Assembly: GCF_030160115.1 (NCBI RefSeq)
Contig: NZ_BSNS01000007.1
Location: 545,501-609,500 of the forward strand
Origin: Devosia nitrariae
Lineage (GTDB): Bacteria > Pseudomonadota > Alphaproteobacteria > Rhizobiales > Devosiaceae
Reading direction: 5' to 3'
DNA: 64,000 bases
This document shows, one piece after another, positions 20,386-29,904 of the stretch; positions within the stretch are counted from its first letter, which is position 1; every line of letters starts with the position of its first letter. The position numbers were made by a program, and so were the translations under genes. The notes beneath the pieces were generated by a model. That model was given only the letters and a program-made list of their open reading frames with translations, did no database searches and was not told the DNA's origin.

Positions 20386-20412
20386 GCCCGTTCCGAATCC
20401 ATCGGAACGGGC
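20386..20412 (+). terminator. bidirectional terminator hairpin
   Basis: Perfect 11-bp stem GCCCGTTCCGA (20386-20396) with TCGGAACGGGC (20402-20412), loop ATCCA, followed by CTTTAATT. It sits between the converging repeat-protein gene and map, and can serve both strands. Confidence 0.8.
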
Positions 20413-20414
20413 CT

Positions 20415-21167
20415 TTAATTGGGTAGCGTCACCACCAACGGGCCGTTGCGGGTGGCGATGACCGTGTGCTCGTACTGAACTGTCGGCGCCTTGGGGACGC
20501 TATAAAGCGTCCACGGATCCTTGCCGTCGTCCTCGGCCCACTCGGCGCCGAGCGACAGGAACGGTTCGACGGTAAAGACCAGGCCCTCGTGCATGCGCCG
20601 GCGGTCGCTGCGGTCGGGCCAGGTGGCGATCTCGTGAGGCTCGTCGTGGAGACCGCGGCCGACGCCGTGGCTGGCAAGGTTGCGCACCAGGCTATAGCCG
20701 TTCCTCTTCGCAAAGGCGCCGATGGCCTCGCCGATGCCGGCCATCGGTCGGTCGGCGCTGACCTGCTGCAGGCCGGTCCACAGCGCCCGGCGGCCGTCGC
20801 GGCAAAGCCGCTCGATGCGCCTTGCAACCGGCGGCACCGCGAACGAGGCGCCGGTATCGGCGAAATAGCCGTCCTTTTCCGCCGAGACGTCGATATTGAC
20901 GAGGTCGCCCGCCGTGATGCGTCGGGCCCCCGGAATGCCGTGGGCGATTTCCTCGTTGAGGCTGATGCAGGTGGCACCGGGAAAACCATAGGTCAGTTCC
21001 GGCGCCGGCCGCGCGCCCGCCTCTTCGAGCAGCCGCCGGCCGAGCGTATCGAGCTCGGCCGTGGTGATGCCCGGCTCCACCGTCTTGCGCATCTCCTCCA
21101 GCGTATTGGCGACAATGGCACCGATCGCCTTCAGGCCTGCAAGCTCTTCCTCGTTGGAGACTGTCAT
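20415..21167 (-). CDS. map: methionine aminopeptidase, type I
   Basis: Removes the initiator Met from new proteins. Metal ligands are visible: VNIDVSAEKDGYFADTG (two Asp), NLASHGVGRGLHDEPHE (His), FTVEPFLS and VQYEHTVI (Glu). 250 aa is normal for type I without an N-terminal zinc domain. It is upstream of lpdA on the same strand with a 77-bp gap that holds the palindrome TTGGAGC-A-GCTCCAA (21187-21201). This is possibly a second Map copy, since a map gene often lies elsewhere next to radC. Confidence 0.94.
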   Translation of the reverse strand: MTVSNEEELAGLKAIGAIVANTLEEMRKTVEPGITTAELDTLGRRLLEEAGARPAPELTYGFPGATCISLNEEIAHGIPGARRITAGDLVNIDVSAEKDGYFADTGASFAVPPVARRIERLCRDGRRALWTGLQQVSADRPMAGIGEAIGAFAKRNGYSLVRNLASHGVGRGLHDEPHEIATWPDRSDRRRMHEGLVFTVEPFLSLGAEWAEDDGKDPWTLYSVPKAPTVQYEHTVIATRNGPLVVTLPN

Positions 21168-21244
21168 GAGTGCACTCTCTCTAGGATTGGAGCAGCTCCA
21201 ACCCTCGCCTTCAGGGCGAAGGGGAACGAAACCACGGTAGCTCC

Positions 21245-22654
21245 CTAGATATGGATCGCTCCATCGCCCAAGGCCAACGCCGCCTCGCGCACTGCTTCCG
21301 AGAGGGTCGGATGCGCGTGGGTGGTGCGGGCGAGGTCTTCGGCGGCGCCGGAGAACTCCATCAGGGTAACGAGCTCGTGGATCATCTCACCGGCGTTCTT
21401 TCCGACGATATGGGCGCCCAGCACCCGATCGGTCGTGACATCGGCCAGGATCTTGACGAACCCTTGCGTCGCCAGCATCGCCTTGGCGCGGCCGTTGGCG
21501 GTAAAGGGAAACTTGCCGATCTTGTAGTCGATGCCCTCGGCCTTCAATTCATCCTCGGTCTTGCCGACCGAGGCGATCTCCGGATTGGTGTAGACGACAG
21601 AGGGGATGGCGCCGTAGTTCACGTGTCCGGCCTGACCGGCGATGATCTCGGCCACCGCAATGCCCTCGTCCTCGGCCTTGTGGGCGAGCATCGGCCCTGC
21701 AATGACGTCGCCGATCGCATAGATGCCGTCGACCGAGGTCTTGTAGTGCCCGTCGACGCGGATGCGACCACGTTCGTCGAGCGCAACGCCGACGAGATCG
21801 AGCCCCAGGCCCTCGGTATAGGGTTTGCGTCCGATGGCGACCAGCGCCACGTCCGTCTCGAGCGTCTCGGCCTCGCCGCCCTGGGCAGGTTCGACCTGAA
21901 CCCTGAGCGTGCCGTCCTCGGCCTTGTCGATGCTGGCAACCTTGGAGGAGAGACGGAATTCCATGTCCTGCTTTTGCAGCATGCGCTGGAAGTTGCGCGC
22001 CACTTCTGAATCCATGCCGGGCAGGATGCGATCGAGATATTCAACGACAGTGACCTTGGAGCCGAGCCGCGCCCACACCGAACCGAGCTCGAGCCCGATG
22101 ACGCCCGCCCCGATGACCAAAAGGCGCTCGGGCACCTTTTCGAGCGTCAGCGCGCCGGTCGAGGTGACAATTCGCTTCTCGTCGATGTCGATGCCCGGCA
22201 AGTTCGCCGGGACCGAGCCGGACGCGATGATGATGGCCTTGGAGGCGATCTCGGTCGGCGCGCCCGATTGCGGGGTGACCAGCACCTTGCCGGGGGCCGG
22301 AATCGAGCCGATGCCGCGATAGACGGCGATCTTGTTCTTTTTAAAGAGATAGTCGACGCCGCCGACATTGGCTGCGACCGTGTCGTCCTTGTGGACCATC
22401 ATCTGCTTGAGGTCGAGCCGTGGCGTGCCGACGTCGATGCCCAGTTGCTTGAAGGTGTGGCCGGCCTCCTCGAAAAGCTCGCTGGTATGCAGCAGCGCCT
22501 TGGAGGGGATGCAGCCGATATTGAGGCAGGTGCCGCCATGGGTCGCCCACTTTTCCACGACCGCCACCTTCTTGCCGAGTTGGGCGGCGCGGATCGCGGC
22601 TACATAACCGCCCGGACCGGTGCCGATAACGGTGACGTCGAATTGGTCTGCCAT
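21245..22654 (-). CDS. lpdA: dihydrolipoyl dehydrogenase (E3)
   Basis: FAD enzyme that reoxidises lipoyl arms of 2-oxo acid dehydrogenases. FAD site TVIGTGPGGYVAAIRAAQ, redox pair GGTCLNIGCIPSK, NAD site LLVIGAGVIGLELGSVW and the C-terminal HAHPTLSEAVREAAL with the catalytic His-Glu are present. 469 aa. It lies downstream of sucAB, so it probably serves the 2-oxoglutarate dehydrogenase complex. Confidence 0.97.
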   Translation of the reverse strand: MADQFDVTVIGTGPGGYVAAIRAAQLGKKVAVVEKWATHGGTCLNIGCIPSKALLHTSELFEEAGHTFKQLGIDVGTPRLDLKQMMVHKDDTVAANVGGVDYLFKKNKIAVYRGIGSIPAPGKVLVTPQSGAPTEIASKAIIIASGSVPANLPGIDIDEKRIVTSTGALTLEKVPERLLVIGAGVIGLELGSVWARLGSKVTVVEYLDRILPGMDSEVARNFQRMLQKQDMEFRLSSKVASIDKAEDGTLRVQVEPAQGGEAETLETDVALVAIGRKPYTEGLGLDLVGVALDERGRIRVDGHYKTSVDGIYAIGDVIAGPMLAHKAEDEGIAVAEIIAGQAGHVNYGAIPSVVYTNPEIASVGKTEDELKAEGIDYKIGKFPFTANGRAKAMLATQGFVKILADVTTDRVLGAHIVGKNAGEMIHELVTLMEFSGAAEDLARTTHAHPTLSEAVREAALALGDGAIHI

Positions 22655-22831
22655 TTGGAGAGTGCCCCTGAGGTGGATCAGTCGGAGATGTAATGCCGAC
22701 GACCCGATTAAACCACCATCGCCGCCGGGAAAAGCCTTGTTCGCTGTGCGCCCTCGATAGAACGACGTTTCGCCGGCGGCGAGCCCGCCTTTCGTCGGGC
22801 ACGTCCGAGCCCCAAATGTCGACGCTGCAGT

Positions 22832-23302
22832 CTACTGCGACGCAATCTCCTGGGCCTGCTTCAGGGGCCCGGGCAGTTGCTTGTCGATATCGAACCCGCC
22901 CGCTTCCACCTTGGCGAGAAATTCGCGGCAGAACGCATTCTTATCGGCGGTCTGGTTGTAGGCGCTCATGATCTGCTCACCGGCATAGGTCTCAACTGCC
23001 TGCTGCTCCTGTGGAGCGGCACCGCCGAGGCGGGCAACCACCCGGTCGGCCAGATCGAGAAAACCGATATTCCTCAGATACCAGTCCTCGGCGGCCTGCT
23101 TGTAGGCCGGATCGAGCCCCGTGGTCTCGTAGCAATGTGTTGTCATCACCGAGACGATGGTTTTCGAGCCGTGGAAAGCAACGAGCTCGCCGACGAGCGC
23201 GGCGTCTCCCGGTCCGGATTGGGCGTGAACGGAAAGGGCCTGGCTCGACAGGCAAAGGGTCGCGCCGACCAGCGCGGCCCCTAAGCGCGTGATGTTGCGC
23301 AA
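22832..23302 (-). CDS. small secreted protein of unknown function
   Basis: 156 aa from TTG 23302, chosen because GGAG lies six bases upstream and the result is a compact signal peptide (MRNITRLGAALVGATLCLSS) cleaved near HAQ-SG. A longer TTG start at 23353 is possible. The mature part is helical and has two cysteines (TTHCYETT, NAFCREFL), which could form a disulfide. No family recognised. It sits between lpdA and sucB on the same strand, after the sucB terminator, so it may have its own promoter. Confidence 0.6.
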   Translation of the reverse strand: MRNITRLGAALVGATLCLSSQALSVHAQSGPGDAALVGELVAFHGSKTIVSVMTTHCYETTGLDPAYKQAAEDWYLRNIGFLDLADRVVARLGGAAPQEQQAVETYAGEQIMSAYNQTADKNAFCREFLAKVEAGGFDIDKQLPGPLKQAQEIASQ

Positions 23303-23394
23303 GGCGCACTCCAAATACGTTCTTTGCCCGAGTGTTTGCGGTGCAATCCTCAATGAAGGCTTAATGCCTCCCTCCCCTCGGCCCCTTCTGCCCC

Positions 23395-23426
23395 GAAATC
23401 GAAAAGGGCTCGCCAGTGGCGAGCCC
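23395..23426 (-). terminator. terminator of the sucA-sucB unit
   Basis: On the minus strand, GGGCTCGCC and GGCGAGCCC form a perfect 9-bp stem with an ACT loop (stem 23406-23426), followed by TTTTCGATTT. It lies 27 bp after the sucB stop. Confidence 0.85.
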
Positions 23427-23452
23427 CTTCCAAATCAGCACATTGCGGAGAT

Positions 23453-24778
23453 TTAGAGGTCGAGCACCAGCCGCTCGGGCGCCTCGAGGCTCTCCTTGAC
23501 CCTGACGAGGAAGGTCACTGCCTCCTTGCCGTCGACGATCCGGTGATCGTAGGACAAGGCCAGGTACATCATCGGGCGCACCACGATCTGGCCGCCGACG
23601 ACCACCGGCCGCTCCTGGATCTTGTGCATGCCGAGGATCCCCGACTGCGGCGCGTTGAGGATGGGCGTCGACATCAGCGAGCCGTAGACGCCGCCATTGG
23701 AGATAGTGAAGGTACCGCCTTGCATGTCGGCCATGGACAGCTGGCCGTCCCGGGCCTTCTTGCCCAGCGTGCCGATTTCCTTCTCGATCTCTGCAATGGT
23801 CATCTTGTCGGCGTCGCGCACCACCGGCACGACGAGACCCTTGTCGGTGCCGACGGCAACGCCGATATGGGCGTAGTTCTTGTAGATGATGTCGTCGGCG
23901 TCGAGCTCGGCATTGACCGCCGGAATCTCCTTGAGGGCATGGACGACAGCCTTTGTGAAGAAGCCCATGAAGCCGAGCTTGACGCCATGCTTCTTCTCGA
24001 AGAGCTCTTTGTACTGGTTCCGCAGGTCCATAACCGGCTTCATGTCCACCTCGTTGAAGGTGGTGAGCATGGCCGCCGTGTTCTGTGCGTCCTTCAGGCG
24101 CCGGGCGATGGTCTGGCGCAGCCGGGTCATCTTGACCCGCTCCTCGCGCGCTTCGTCGTCGGCGGCAACAGGCGCGCGCGGGGCAGCAGGGGCTTTGGCC
24201 TCGGGCCGTGGGGTCGGCTGCGCATCGACAGCGCCAGGAATCGGCGGCATGGGCGCAGGCGCGGCGGCAGCCGGGCGGCTCATGGCAGCCAGCACGTCTT
24301 CCTTGAGGATCTGGCCGGCCTTGCCGCTGCCCTCGACACCTTCAGCCGACAGGTTGTTCTCGGCCATCAGCTTCTGGGCCGACGGGGTCGGCGCGCGGTC
24401 CGTAGCGGTCGGCGGGGTCTGGCCGGAGGCCACCTGCTGGCCGGCTGTCGCCGCCGGGCTTTCCTCCTTGGCCTCGGCCTTGGGCGCCTCAGCCTTGGGC
24501 GCTTCTGCCTTGGGCGGCTCGGCGGGCGTTGCCGCCGCGCCGTTCCCGCCGATCGCACCGAGAAGCGCGCCGACATCGACCGTCTCACCCGGTTGGGCGG
24601 AGATGGTCTCGAGCACACCAGCGGCCGGCGCGGGCACTTCGATGGTCACCTTGTCGGTCTCGAGCTCGACGACCGGCTCGTCGGCAGCGACGGTATCGCC
24701 TACCTTCTTGAACCATTGGCCGATGGTGGCTTCGGTGACGCTTTCGCCCAGCGTCGGCACGCGGATTTCTGTCGACAT
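23453..24778 (-). CDS. sucB: 2-oxoglutarate dehydrogenase E2, dihydrolipoyl succinyltransferase
   Basis: Core of the 2-oxoglutarate dehydrogenase complex. One lipoyl domain at about 1-77 with lipoylated Lys in [17 protein letters not shown], an Ala/Pro/Glu-rich swinging linker, the E3-binding domain near 130-165 ([20 protein letters not shown]), and the catalytic domain with [17 protein letters not shown]. 441 aa is longer than E. coli's 405 because of the linker, which is common in alphaproteobacteria. Separated from sucA by a palindromic repeat element. Confidence 0.97.
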   Translation of the reverse strand: MSTEIRVPTLGESVTEATIGQWFKKVGDTVAADEPVVELETDKVTIEVPAPAAGVLETISAQPGETVDVGALLGAIGGNGAAATPAEPPKAEAPKAEAPKAEAKEESPAATAGQQVASGQTPPTATDRAPTPSAQKLMAENNLSAEGVEGSGKAGQILKEDVLAAMSRPAAAAPAPMPPIPGAVDAQPTPRPEAKAPAAPRAPVAADDEAREERVKMTRLRQTIARRLKDAQNTAAMLTTFNEVDMKPVMDLRNQYKELFEKKHGVKLGFMGFFTKAVVHALKEIPAVNAELDADDIIYKNYAHIGVAVGTDKGLVVPVVRDADKMTIAEIEKEIGTLGKKARDGQLSMADMQGGTFTISNGGVYGSLMSTPILNAPQSGILGMHKIQERPVVVGGQIVVRPMMYLALSYDHRIVDGKEAVTFLVRVKESLEAPERLVLDL

Positions 24779-24801
24779 CGTGTGATCCTTGTTATCTGCC
24801 C

Positions 24802-24904
24802 TAGAGCGCGATGCGATTTGATTGCATCAAATCGCGCGCTCTAGCTTTTGTTGACGCGGGATTTTCTGCAAAAAACCGGTTCCCACTTTTCGCATCCCGC
24901 TCTA
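24802..24904 (-). repeat. dispersed palindromic repeat, family 1 copy B
   Basis: 103 bp bounded by TAGAGC (24802-24807) and GCTCTA (24899-24904). On the minus strand it matches copy A block for block: GCGGGATGCGAAAAGTGGGA, ACCGGTTTTTTGC, CAACAAAAG and the inverted pair GCGATTTGA/TCAAATCGC. Its end supplies the TAG stop codon of sucA (24902-24904). It fills almost the whole sucA-sucB gap. Confidence 0.85.
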
Positions 24905-27901
24905 AGCGGCGAACGCTTCATCGAGGAAGGCCTGGAGCTGGGCCAGATGCGTGCGCATAAGGCCCGTGGCGGTCGAGGCCGAGGCCGGCCGGCCCACATA
25001 GTGGACACGCTGCCCGGTGCGGCCCATCTGGTCGAGCACCCATTCGACATAGGGCTGGATGAACGCCCAGCCACCCATGTTCTTGGGCTCCTCCTGGCAC
25101 CAAGCGACCTCGGCATTGGGGAAGCGGTTGAGCTCGTCGAGCAGCGCCTTGGCCGGGAACGGGTAGAGCTGCTCGACGCGCAACAGGTAGACGTCGTCGA
25201 CGCCGCGCTTCTCGCGATCCTCGAGGAGGTCGTAATAGACCTTGCCGGTGCATAGCACCACGCGCCGGATCCTGTCGTCCTTGGCAAGCTTGATCGTCGT
25301 CTTGGGGGCGCCGGGCGCCTCCGCGTCATCCCAGAGCAGCCGATGGAAGCAGGAGTCCGGCCCCATCTCGGCAAGACTGGAGACTGCCCGCTTGTGCCGC
25401 AGCAGCGACTTGGGCGTCATCAGGATCAGGGGTTTGCGGAAGTCGCGCTTCACCTGGCGGCGAAGGACGTGGAAGTAGTTGGCCGGCGTCGTGCAGTTGG
25501 CGACCTGCATGTTGTCCTCGGCGCAAAGCTGCAGGAAGCGTTCGGGACGGGCCGAGGAGTGCTCGGGGCCCTGGCCCTCGTAGCCGTGCGGCAAGAGCAT
25601 GACGAGGCCCGACATGCGGAACCACTTGCGCTCGCCCGAGGAGATGAACTGGTCTATGACCACCTGCGCGCCGTTGACGAAATCGCCGAACTGGGCTTCC
25701 CAGACGGTCAGCGCCCTGGGCTCAGCCAGCGAATAGCCGTATTCGAAGCCCAGCACCGCCTCTTCCGAGAGCATCGAGTTGATGACCTCGTAGCGGCACT
25801 GATCTTCGGAGAGGTTGTTGAGCGGCGTATAGGTCGAATCGTTCTTCTGGTCATTGAGGACCGAATGGCGCTGGCTGAAGGTGCCGCGCTCGACATCCTG
25901 GCCGGACAAGCGGACCGGGTGGCCCTCGGTGACGAGGGTGGCAAAGGCCAGCGCCTCGGCCGTCGCCCAGTCGATGCCCTCGCCCGATTCGATGGCAGCC
26001 AGCCGGTTGTCGAGGAAGCGCTTGACCGTCTTGTGGACGTTGAAGCCCTCCGGGACCGCCGTCATCGCCTGCCCAAGGCGGGCGATCTGGTCGACCTCGA
26101 CGCCGGTGACGCCCCGACGGGGCCCCTCCTGCTCGGCCGGCTTCATTTCCTTCCAGACGCCGTCGAGCCAGTCGGTCTTGTTCGGCCGGTAGTCCTGTCC
26201 CGCTTCGAACTCGGCTTCGAGCCGCGCCTTCCATTCGGCTTTGAGCGTGTTGACGTCCTCGGCCGAAACCAGCCCTTCCCCGATCAGCTTCTCGCCATAG
26301 AGCTCGAGCGTCGATTTGTGGCTGCGGATGCGCGAATACATCAGCGGCTGGGTAAAGCTCGGCTCGTCGCCCTCGTTGTGGCCGAAGCGACGGTAGCAGA
26401 ACATGTCGATGACGACCGGCCGGCCGAACTTCTGACGGTACTCGACGGCGACCTTGGCCGCGAACACCACTGCCTCCGGATCATCGCCGTTGACGTGGAA
26501 CACCGGCGCCTCGATCATCTTGGCGACGTCCGTCGGATAGGGCGAGGAGCGCGAATAGAGCGGCGCGGTGGTAAAACCGATCTGGTTGTTGATGACGAAG
26601 TGGATCGACCCGCCGGTGCGGTGACCCTTGAGGCCCGAAAGCCCAAAGCATTCGGCCACCACCCCCTGGCCGGCGAAGGCCGCATCGCCGTGAAGGAGGA
26701 GCGGCAACACCGTCGAGCGGTCCGGCCGCCCTTCGGTCTCGAAATTGGCGAGCTTGCCATCGGGCGACATATGCAGGTCCTGCTTGGCGCGCGCCTTGCC
26801 CAGAACCACCGGGTCGACGATTTCGAGATGGCTGGGATTGGCCGTCAGCGACAGGTGCACCTTGTTGCCGTCGAACTCGCGGTCTGAGGAAGCACCGAGG
26901 TGATACTTGACGTCGCCGGAGCCCTCGACGTCCTCGGGGTAGAAAGCGCCGCCCTTGAACTCGTGGAAGAGCGCGCGGTGCGGCTTGCCGAGGACTTGCG
27001 TGAGCATGTTGAGGCGCCCGCGATGGGCCATGCCGAGCACGATGTCCTTGATGCCGAGCGCGCCGCCGCGCTTGATGATCTGCTCGAGCGCCGGAATGAC
27101 CGATTCAGCCCCGTCGAGCCCGAAGCGCTTGGTGCCGGTATATTTGACGTCGAGGAACTTCTCGAAGCCTTCAGCCTCGATAAGCTTGTTGAGGATCGCC
27201 TTCTTGCCCTCGGCGGTGAAGGTGATCTCCTTGTCCGGTCCCTCGATCCGCTCCTGCAGCCAGGCCTTGGCATCGGGGTCGGAGATGTGCATGAACTCGA
27301 TGCCAACCGTACCGCAATAGGTGCGTTTGAGGATCGCCAGCATCTCCGGGATAGTGGCGAATTCGAGCCCGAGATAGTTGTCGATGAAGATCCTGCGGGA
27401 GAAATCGGCCTCGGAAAAGCCATAGCTTGCCGGGTCGAGCTCGGGTGCCGGCTCCTCGGCCTTGAGCTTTAGCGGGTCGAGGTCGGCATGCAGATGCCCG
27501 CGCATGCGGTAAGCGCGGATCATCATGATGGCGCGAATGGAATCGCGGGTGGCCTGCAGGATGGTCTCGGCGGTGGGAGCGGGCGCTCCGGCGGCCTCGG
27601 CCTTTTTGGCAACCGCCTTCTCGGTCTTGACCGCGACCTCGCCCCAGTTGCCATCAAGGGCCGAAACCAGATCGCCATCGGCCGCCTGCGGCCAGTCGCG
27701 CCGGGCCCAGGAAGGGCCTTCGGCATTGCGCTTGGCATCGGTGCCGGAGTCTTCAAGCCTCGAGAAGAAGGAGCCCCAGGTCTCGTCCACGCTTTGAGGG
27801 TCGGTCTTGTAGCGGGAATAGAGCTGTTCGATGTAGTCGGCGTTTCCTCCGTAGAGGAACGAAGTCAGCAAGAACGTGTCGTTCTTTTCCTGTCGTGTCA
27901 T
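24902..27901 (-). CDS. sucA: 2-oxoglutarate dehydrogenase E1
   Basis: Thiamine-diphosphate decarboxylase of the TCA cycle, 999 aa. N-terminal segment TSFLYGGNADYIEQLYSRY is the E2-binding arm; GLEFATIPEMLAI, GMAHRGRLNMLTQVLGKP and the ThDP/Mg site HGDAAFAGQGVVAECFGLS are canonical, as are GFTTAPLYSRSSPYPTDVAK and LLPHGYEGQGPEHSSAR. The stop codon TAG is made by the adjoining repeat element. sucD lies 166 bp upstream. Confidence 0.97.
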   Translation of the reverse strand: MTRQEKNDTFLLTSFLYGGNADYIEQLYSRYKTDPQSVDETWGSFFSRLEDSGTDAKRNAEGPSWARRDWPQAADGDLVSALDGNWGEVAVKTEKAVAKKAEAAGAPAPTAETILQATRDSIRAIMMIRAYRMRGHLHADLDPLKLKAEEPAPELDPASYGFSEADFSRRIFIDNYLGLEFATIPEMLAILKRTYCGTVGIEFMHISDPDAKAWLQERIEGPDKEITFTAEGKKAILNKLIEAEGFEKFLDVKYTGTKRFGLDGAESVIPALEQIIKRGGALGIKDIVLGMAHRGRLNMLTQVLGKPHRALFHEFKGGAFYPEDVEGSGDVKYHLGASSDREFDGNKVHLSLTANPSHLEIVDPVVLGKARAKQDLHMSPDGKLANFETEGRPDRSTVLPLLLHGDAAFAGQGVVAECFGLSGLKGHRTGGSIHFVINNQIGFTTAPLYSRSSPYPTDVAKMIEAPVFHVNGDDPEAVVFAAKVAVEYRQKFGRPVVIDMFCYRRFGHNEGDEPSFTQPLMYSRIRSHKSTLELYGEKLIGEGLVSAEDVNTLKAEWKARLEAEFEAGQDYRPNKTDWLDGVWKEMKPAEQEGPRRGVTGVEVDQIARLGQAMTAVPEGFNVHKTVKRFLDNRLAAIESGEGIDWATAEALAFATLVTEGHPVRLSGQDVERGTFSQRHSVLNDQKNDSTYTPLNNLSEDQCRYEVINSMLSEEAVLGFEYGYSLAEPRALTVWEAQFGDFVNGAQVVIDQFISSGERKWFRMSGLVMLLPHGYEGQGPEHSSARPERFLQLCAEDNMQVANCTTPANYFHVLRRQVKRDFRKPLILMTPKSLLRHKRAVSSLAEMGPDSCFHRLLWDDAEAPGAPKTTIKLAKDDRIRRVVLCTGKVYYDLLEDREKRGVDDVYLLRVEQLYPFPAKALLDELNRFPNAEVAWCQEEPKNMGGWAFIQPYVEWVLDQMGRTGQRVHYVGRPASASTATGLMRTHLAQLQAFLDEAFAA

Positions 27902-28067
27902 CGCTCTGTCGCGAGGCTTCTCGCCTCGCTGTCCTTCTCAACGAACCGGCTGCGCCGGTCTCGGAATGCAGTCAGAAAACCCGCCCGATACTGACCGCTT
28001 GTCCTTTGTATCGTGTTAAAATATGCGGCGCGCCCCGTCCACGCCGCGGCTCATCAAATCGTGACCG

Positions 28068-28976
28068 TTAGCCCTTGAGGACCTCGGCCAGCGTCGCCCC
28101 GATCCGCGCCGGGGATTTGGACACCCTGATCCCGGCCGCTTCCATGGCCGCGATCTTGTCTTCCGCGCCGCCCTTACCGCCCGAAATTACGGCACCAGCA
28201 TGACCCATGGTGCGCCCTTTGGGCGCGGTCAGGCCCGCGATGAACCCGGCCATCGGTTTCTTGCGGCCGCGTTTGGCTTCGTCGATCAGGAACTGGGCCG
28301 CGTCTTCCTCGGCCGAACCGCCGATCTCGCCGATCATGATGATCGACTGGGTTGCGTCGTCGGCGAGGAACATCTCGAGCACGTCGATGAACTCGGTGCC
28401 CTTGACCGGATCGCCGCCGATGCCGACGGCGGTCGTCTGGCCAAGGCCTTCATTGGTGGTCTGGAACACAGCCTCATAGGTAAGCGTGCCCGAGCGCGAA
28501 ACAATGCCCACCGACCCCTTGGAGAAGATGGAGCCGGGCATGATGCCGATCTTGCACTCCTCGGGGGTGAGGACACCCGGGCAGTTCGGACCGATGAGGC
28601 GCGACTTCGACTTCTCGAGCGCCGACTTGACCTTGACCATGTCGAGGACCGGCACGCCCTCGGTAATGCAGACGATCAGTTCGATCTCGGCCGCGATCGC
28701 CTCGAGGATGGCGTCGGCGGCGCCCGCCGGCGGCACATAGATGACCGACGCGTTGGCGCTGGTCACTTCCTTGCCTTCGGCAACGGTGGCAAAGATCGGC
28801 AGGCTCGCCGAGGCATCGAGCCCAGAAGTCCACGTCTCGCCGCCTTTCTTGGGATGCACGCCCCCCACCATCCTGGTGCCGTAATAGGCCAGCGCCTGCT
28901 CGGTATGGAACGTGCCGGTCTTGCCGGTCAGCCCCTGCACCAGAACCTTGGTATCCTTGTTGACGAGAATGGACAT
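28068..28976 (-). CDS. sucD: succinate-CoA ligase subunit alpha
   Basis: CoA-binding and phosphohistidine subunit. [18 protein letters not shown] opens the CoA-binding fold; [18 protein letters not shown] and [11 protein letters not shown] are canonical; the phosphorylated His is in [11 protein letters not shown]. 302 aa. Unusually, it is separated from sucC by two small genes, with gaps of only 3-8 bp, so one transcript is likely. Confidence 0.96.
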   Translation of the reverse strand: MSILVNKDTKVLVQGLTGKTGTFHTEQALAYYGTRMVGGVHPKKGGETWTSGLDASASLPIFATVAEGKEVTSANASVIYVPPAGAADAILEAIAAEIELIVCITEGVPVLDMVKVKSALEKSKSRLIGPNCPGVLTPEECKIGIMPGSIFSKGSVGIVSRSGTLTYEAVFQTTNEGLGQTTAVGIGGDPVKGTEFIDVLEMFLADDATQSIIMIGEIGGSAEEDAAQFLIDEAKRGRKKPMAGFIAGLTAPKGRTMGHAGAVISGGKGGAEDKIAAMEAAGIRVSKSPARIGATLAEVLKG

Positions 28977-28984
28977 TGAGCTTC

Positions 28985-29359
28985 CTAAAGTCGATTGAGT
29001 TCGGTGACGGTCAGACCGCTTTGCGCGTTGCCGGTGTTGATTGTGGTGGCCGGCTCGAACATCAGCACCACCGGCTCGTGGGTCAGAGATCGCGGCCGGT
29101 GCTCGACGCCTTTCGGCACGACGAGAAACTCGCCCTCGTCCATCTCCACCGCTCCGTCGCGGAAGTCGATGGCGATGCGCCCGCGCAGGACAAGGAAAGC
29201 TTCGTCCTCGTTCTCGTGCGCGTGCCAGTCGAACACCTCGCCGAACTTGGCGATCTTGACCTGGGCGTCGTTGACGTCGCCGGCGACATGCGGCTGGAAG
29301 ACCGCGTGGATGCGCTCATCGGCGGCCGCGACGAGATCGATCTTGCGCGGTAGCGGCAT
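28985..29359 (-). CDS. cupin-domain protein
   Basis: 124-aa single cupin. Motif 1 is [20 protein letters not shown] (two His and a Glu as metal ligands), motif 2 is [14 protein letters not shown] (His). The fold binds one divalent metal; substrate unknown. It starts 3 bp after a secreted-protein gene and ends 8 bp before sucD, so it is embedded in the sucC-sucD operon. That position suggests co-expression with the TCA cycle but not a specific role. Confidence 0.85.
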   Translation of the reverse strand: MPLPRKIDLVAAADERIHAVFQPHVAGDVNDAQVKIAKFGEVFDWHAHENEDEAFLVLRGRIAIDFRDGAVEMDEGEFLVVPKGVEHRPRSLTHEPVVLMFEPATTINTGNAQSGLTVTELNRL

Positions 29360-29362
29360 TGG

Positions 29363-29899
29363 CTACTCCGCCTCCACAGGCTTCAGGATGGTCAGCTGCA
29401 GGCCGAAGCTGAACTCGTCCTGGTTGGAGAGCAGCATGTAGTCGGCACCGAGTTCAGCGCCGTTCCAGGCGCCATAGGTGCCGTCGGCGTTTTCCTCGAG
29501 CTCGCCGGCAAGGCGCTCGAGCCCGTCGAGTTCGGCCACGCCGGCCTCGCCCTGCGGTTCGTTGATGTCGATACGGCAATAGCCGAGCGTCAGCTGCGGA
29601 TAGGTCTCGACGAGGACGAAGAGCTCGGCGTCGCCGACGCCCTCGATGCTGCGCGTGGCATCGTACGAGGTGACGAAGACGTTGTCGGTCGTAGCATCGG
29701 CGACATCCCAGCCCTTGGAGGTCGCCGTCGCACTCGCCAGCACGTCGCCCGAAGCAAACAGCTCGCAGGTTTCGAGGAGCTCGATCGCGAGCGGCGCCAC
29801 GGGTTCCTTGCTCTTGGTCTTTTCCTGGGCGCCCGCGGGCGCCGTCGCGGCAACGAGCGCCGCAAGCAAGAGAGGAACCGCCGGACGCAGCGCGCGCAT
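29363..29899 (-). CDS. small secreted protein inside the suc operon
   Basis: 178 aa, no family recognised. Start ATG 29899 opens a signal peptide ([17 protein letters not shown]). The mature part is acidic with two cysteines ([16 protein letters not shown]) and beta-type sequence such as [13 protein letters not shown]. It starts 5 bp after the sucC stop and ends 3 bp before the cupin gene, so it is co-transcribed with them. Much longer readings upstream in this frame are antisense-like overlaps with sucC and are discarded. Confidence 0.75.
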   Translation of the reverse strand: MRALRPAVPLLLAALVAATAPAGAQEKTKSKEPVAPLAIELLETCELFASGDVLASATATSKGWDVADATTDNVFVTSYDATRSIEGVGDAELFVLVETYPQLTLGYCRIDINEPQGEAGVAELDGLERLAGELEENADGTYGAWNGAELGADYMLLSNQDEFSFGLQLTILKPVEAE

Positions 29900-29904
29900 G
29901 CTCG

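Noticed and set aside
25343..26887. Plus-strand open frame of 514 codons inside sucA
   Set aside because: Fully antisense to sucA, composition typical of a shadow frame.
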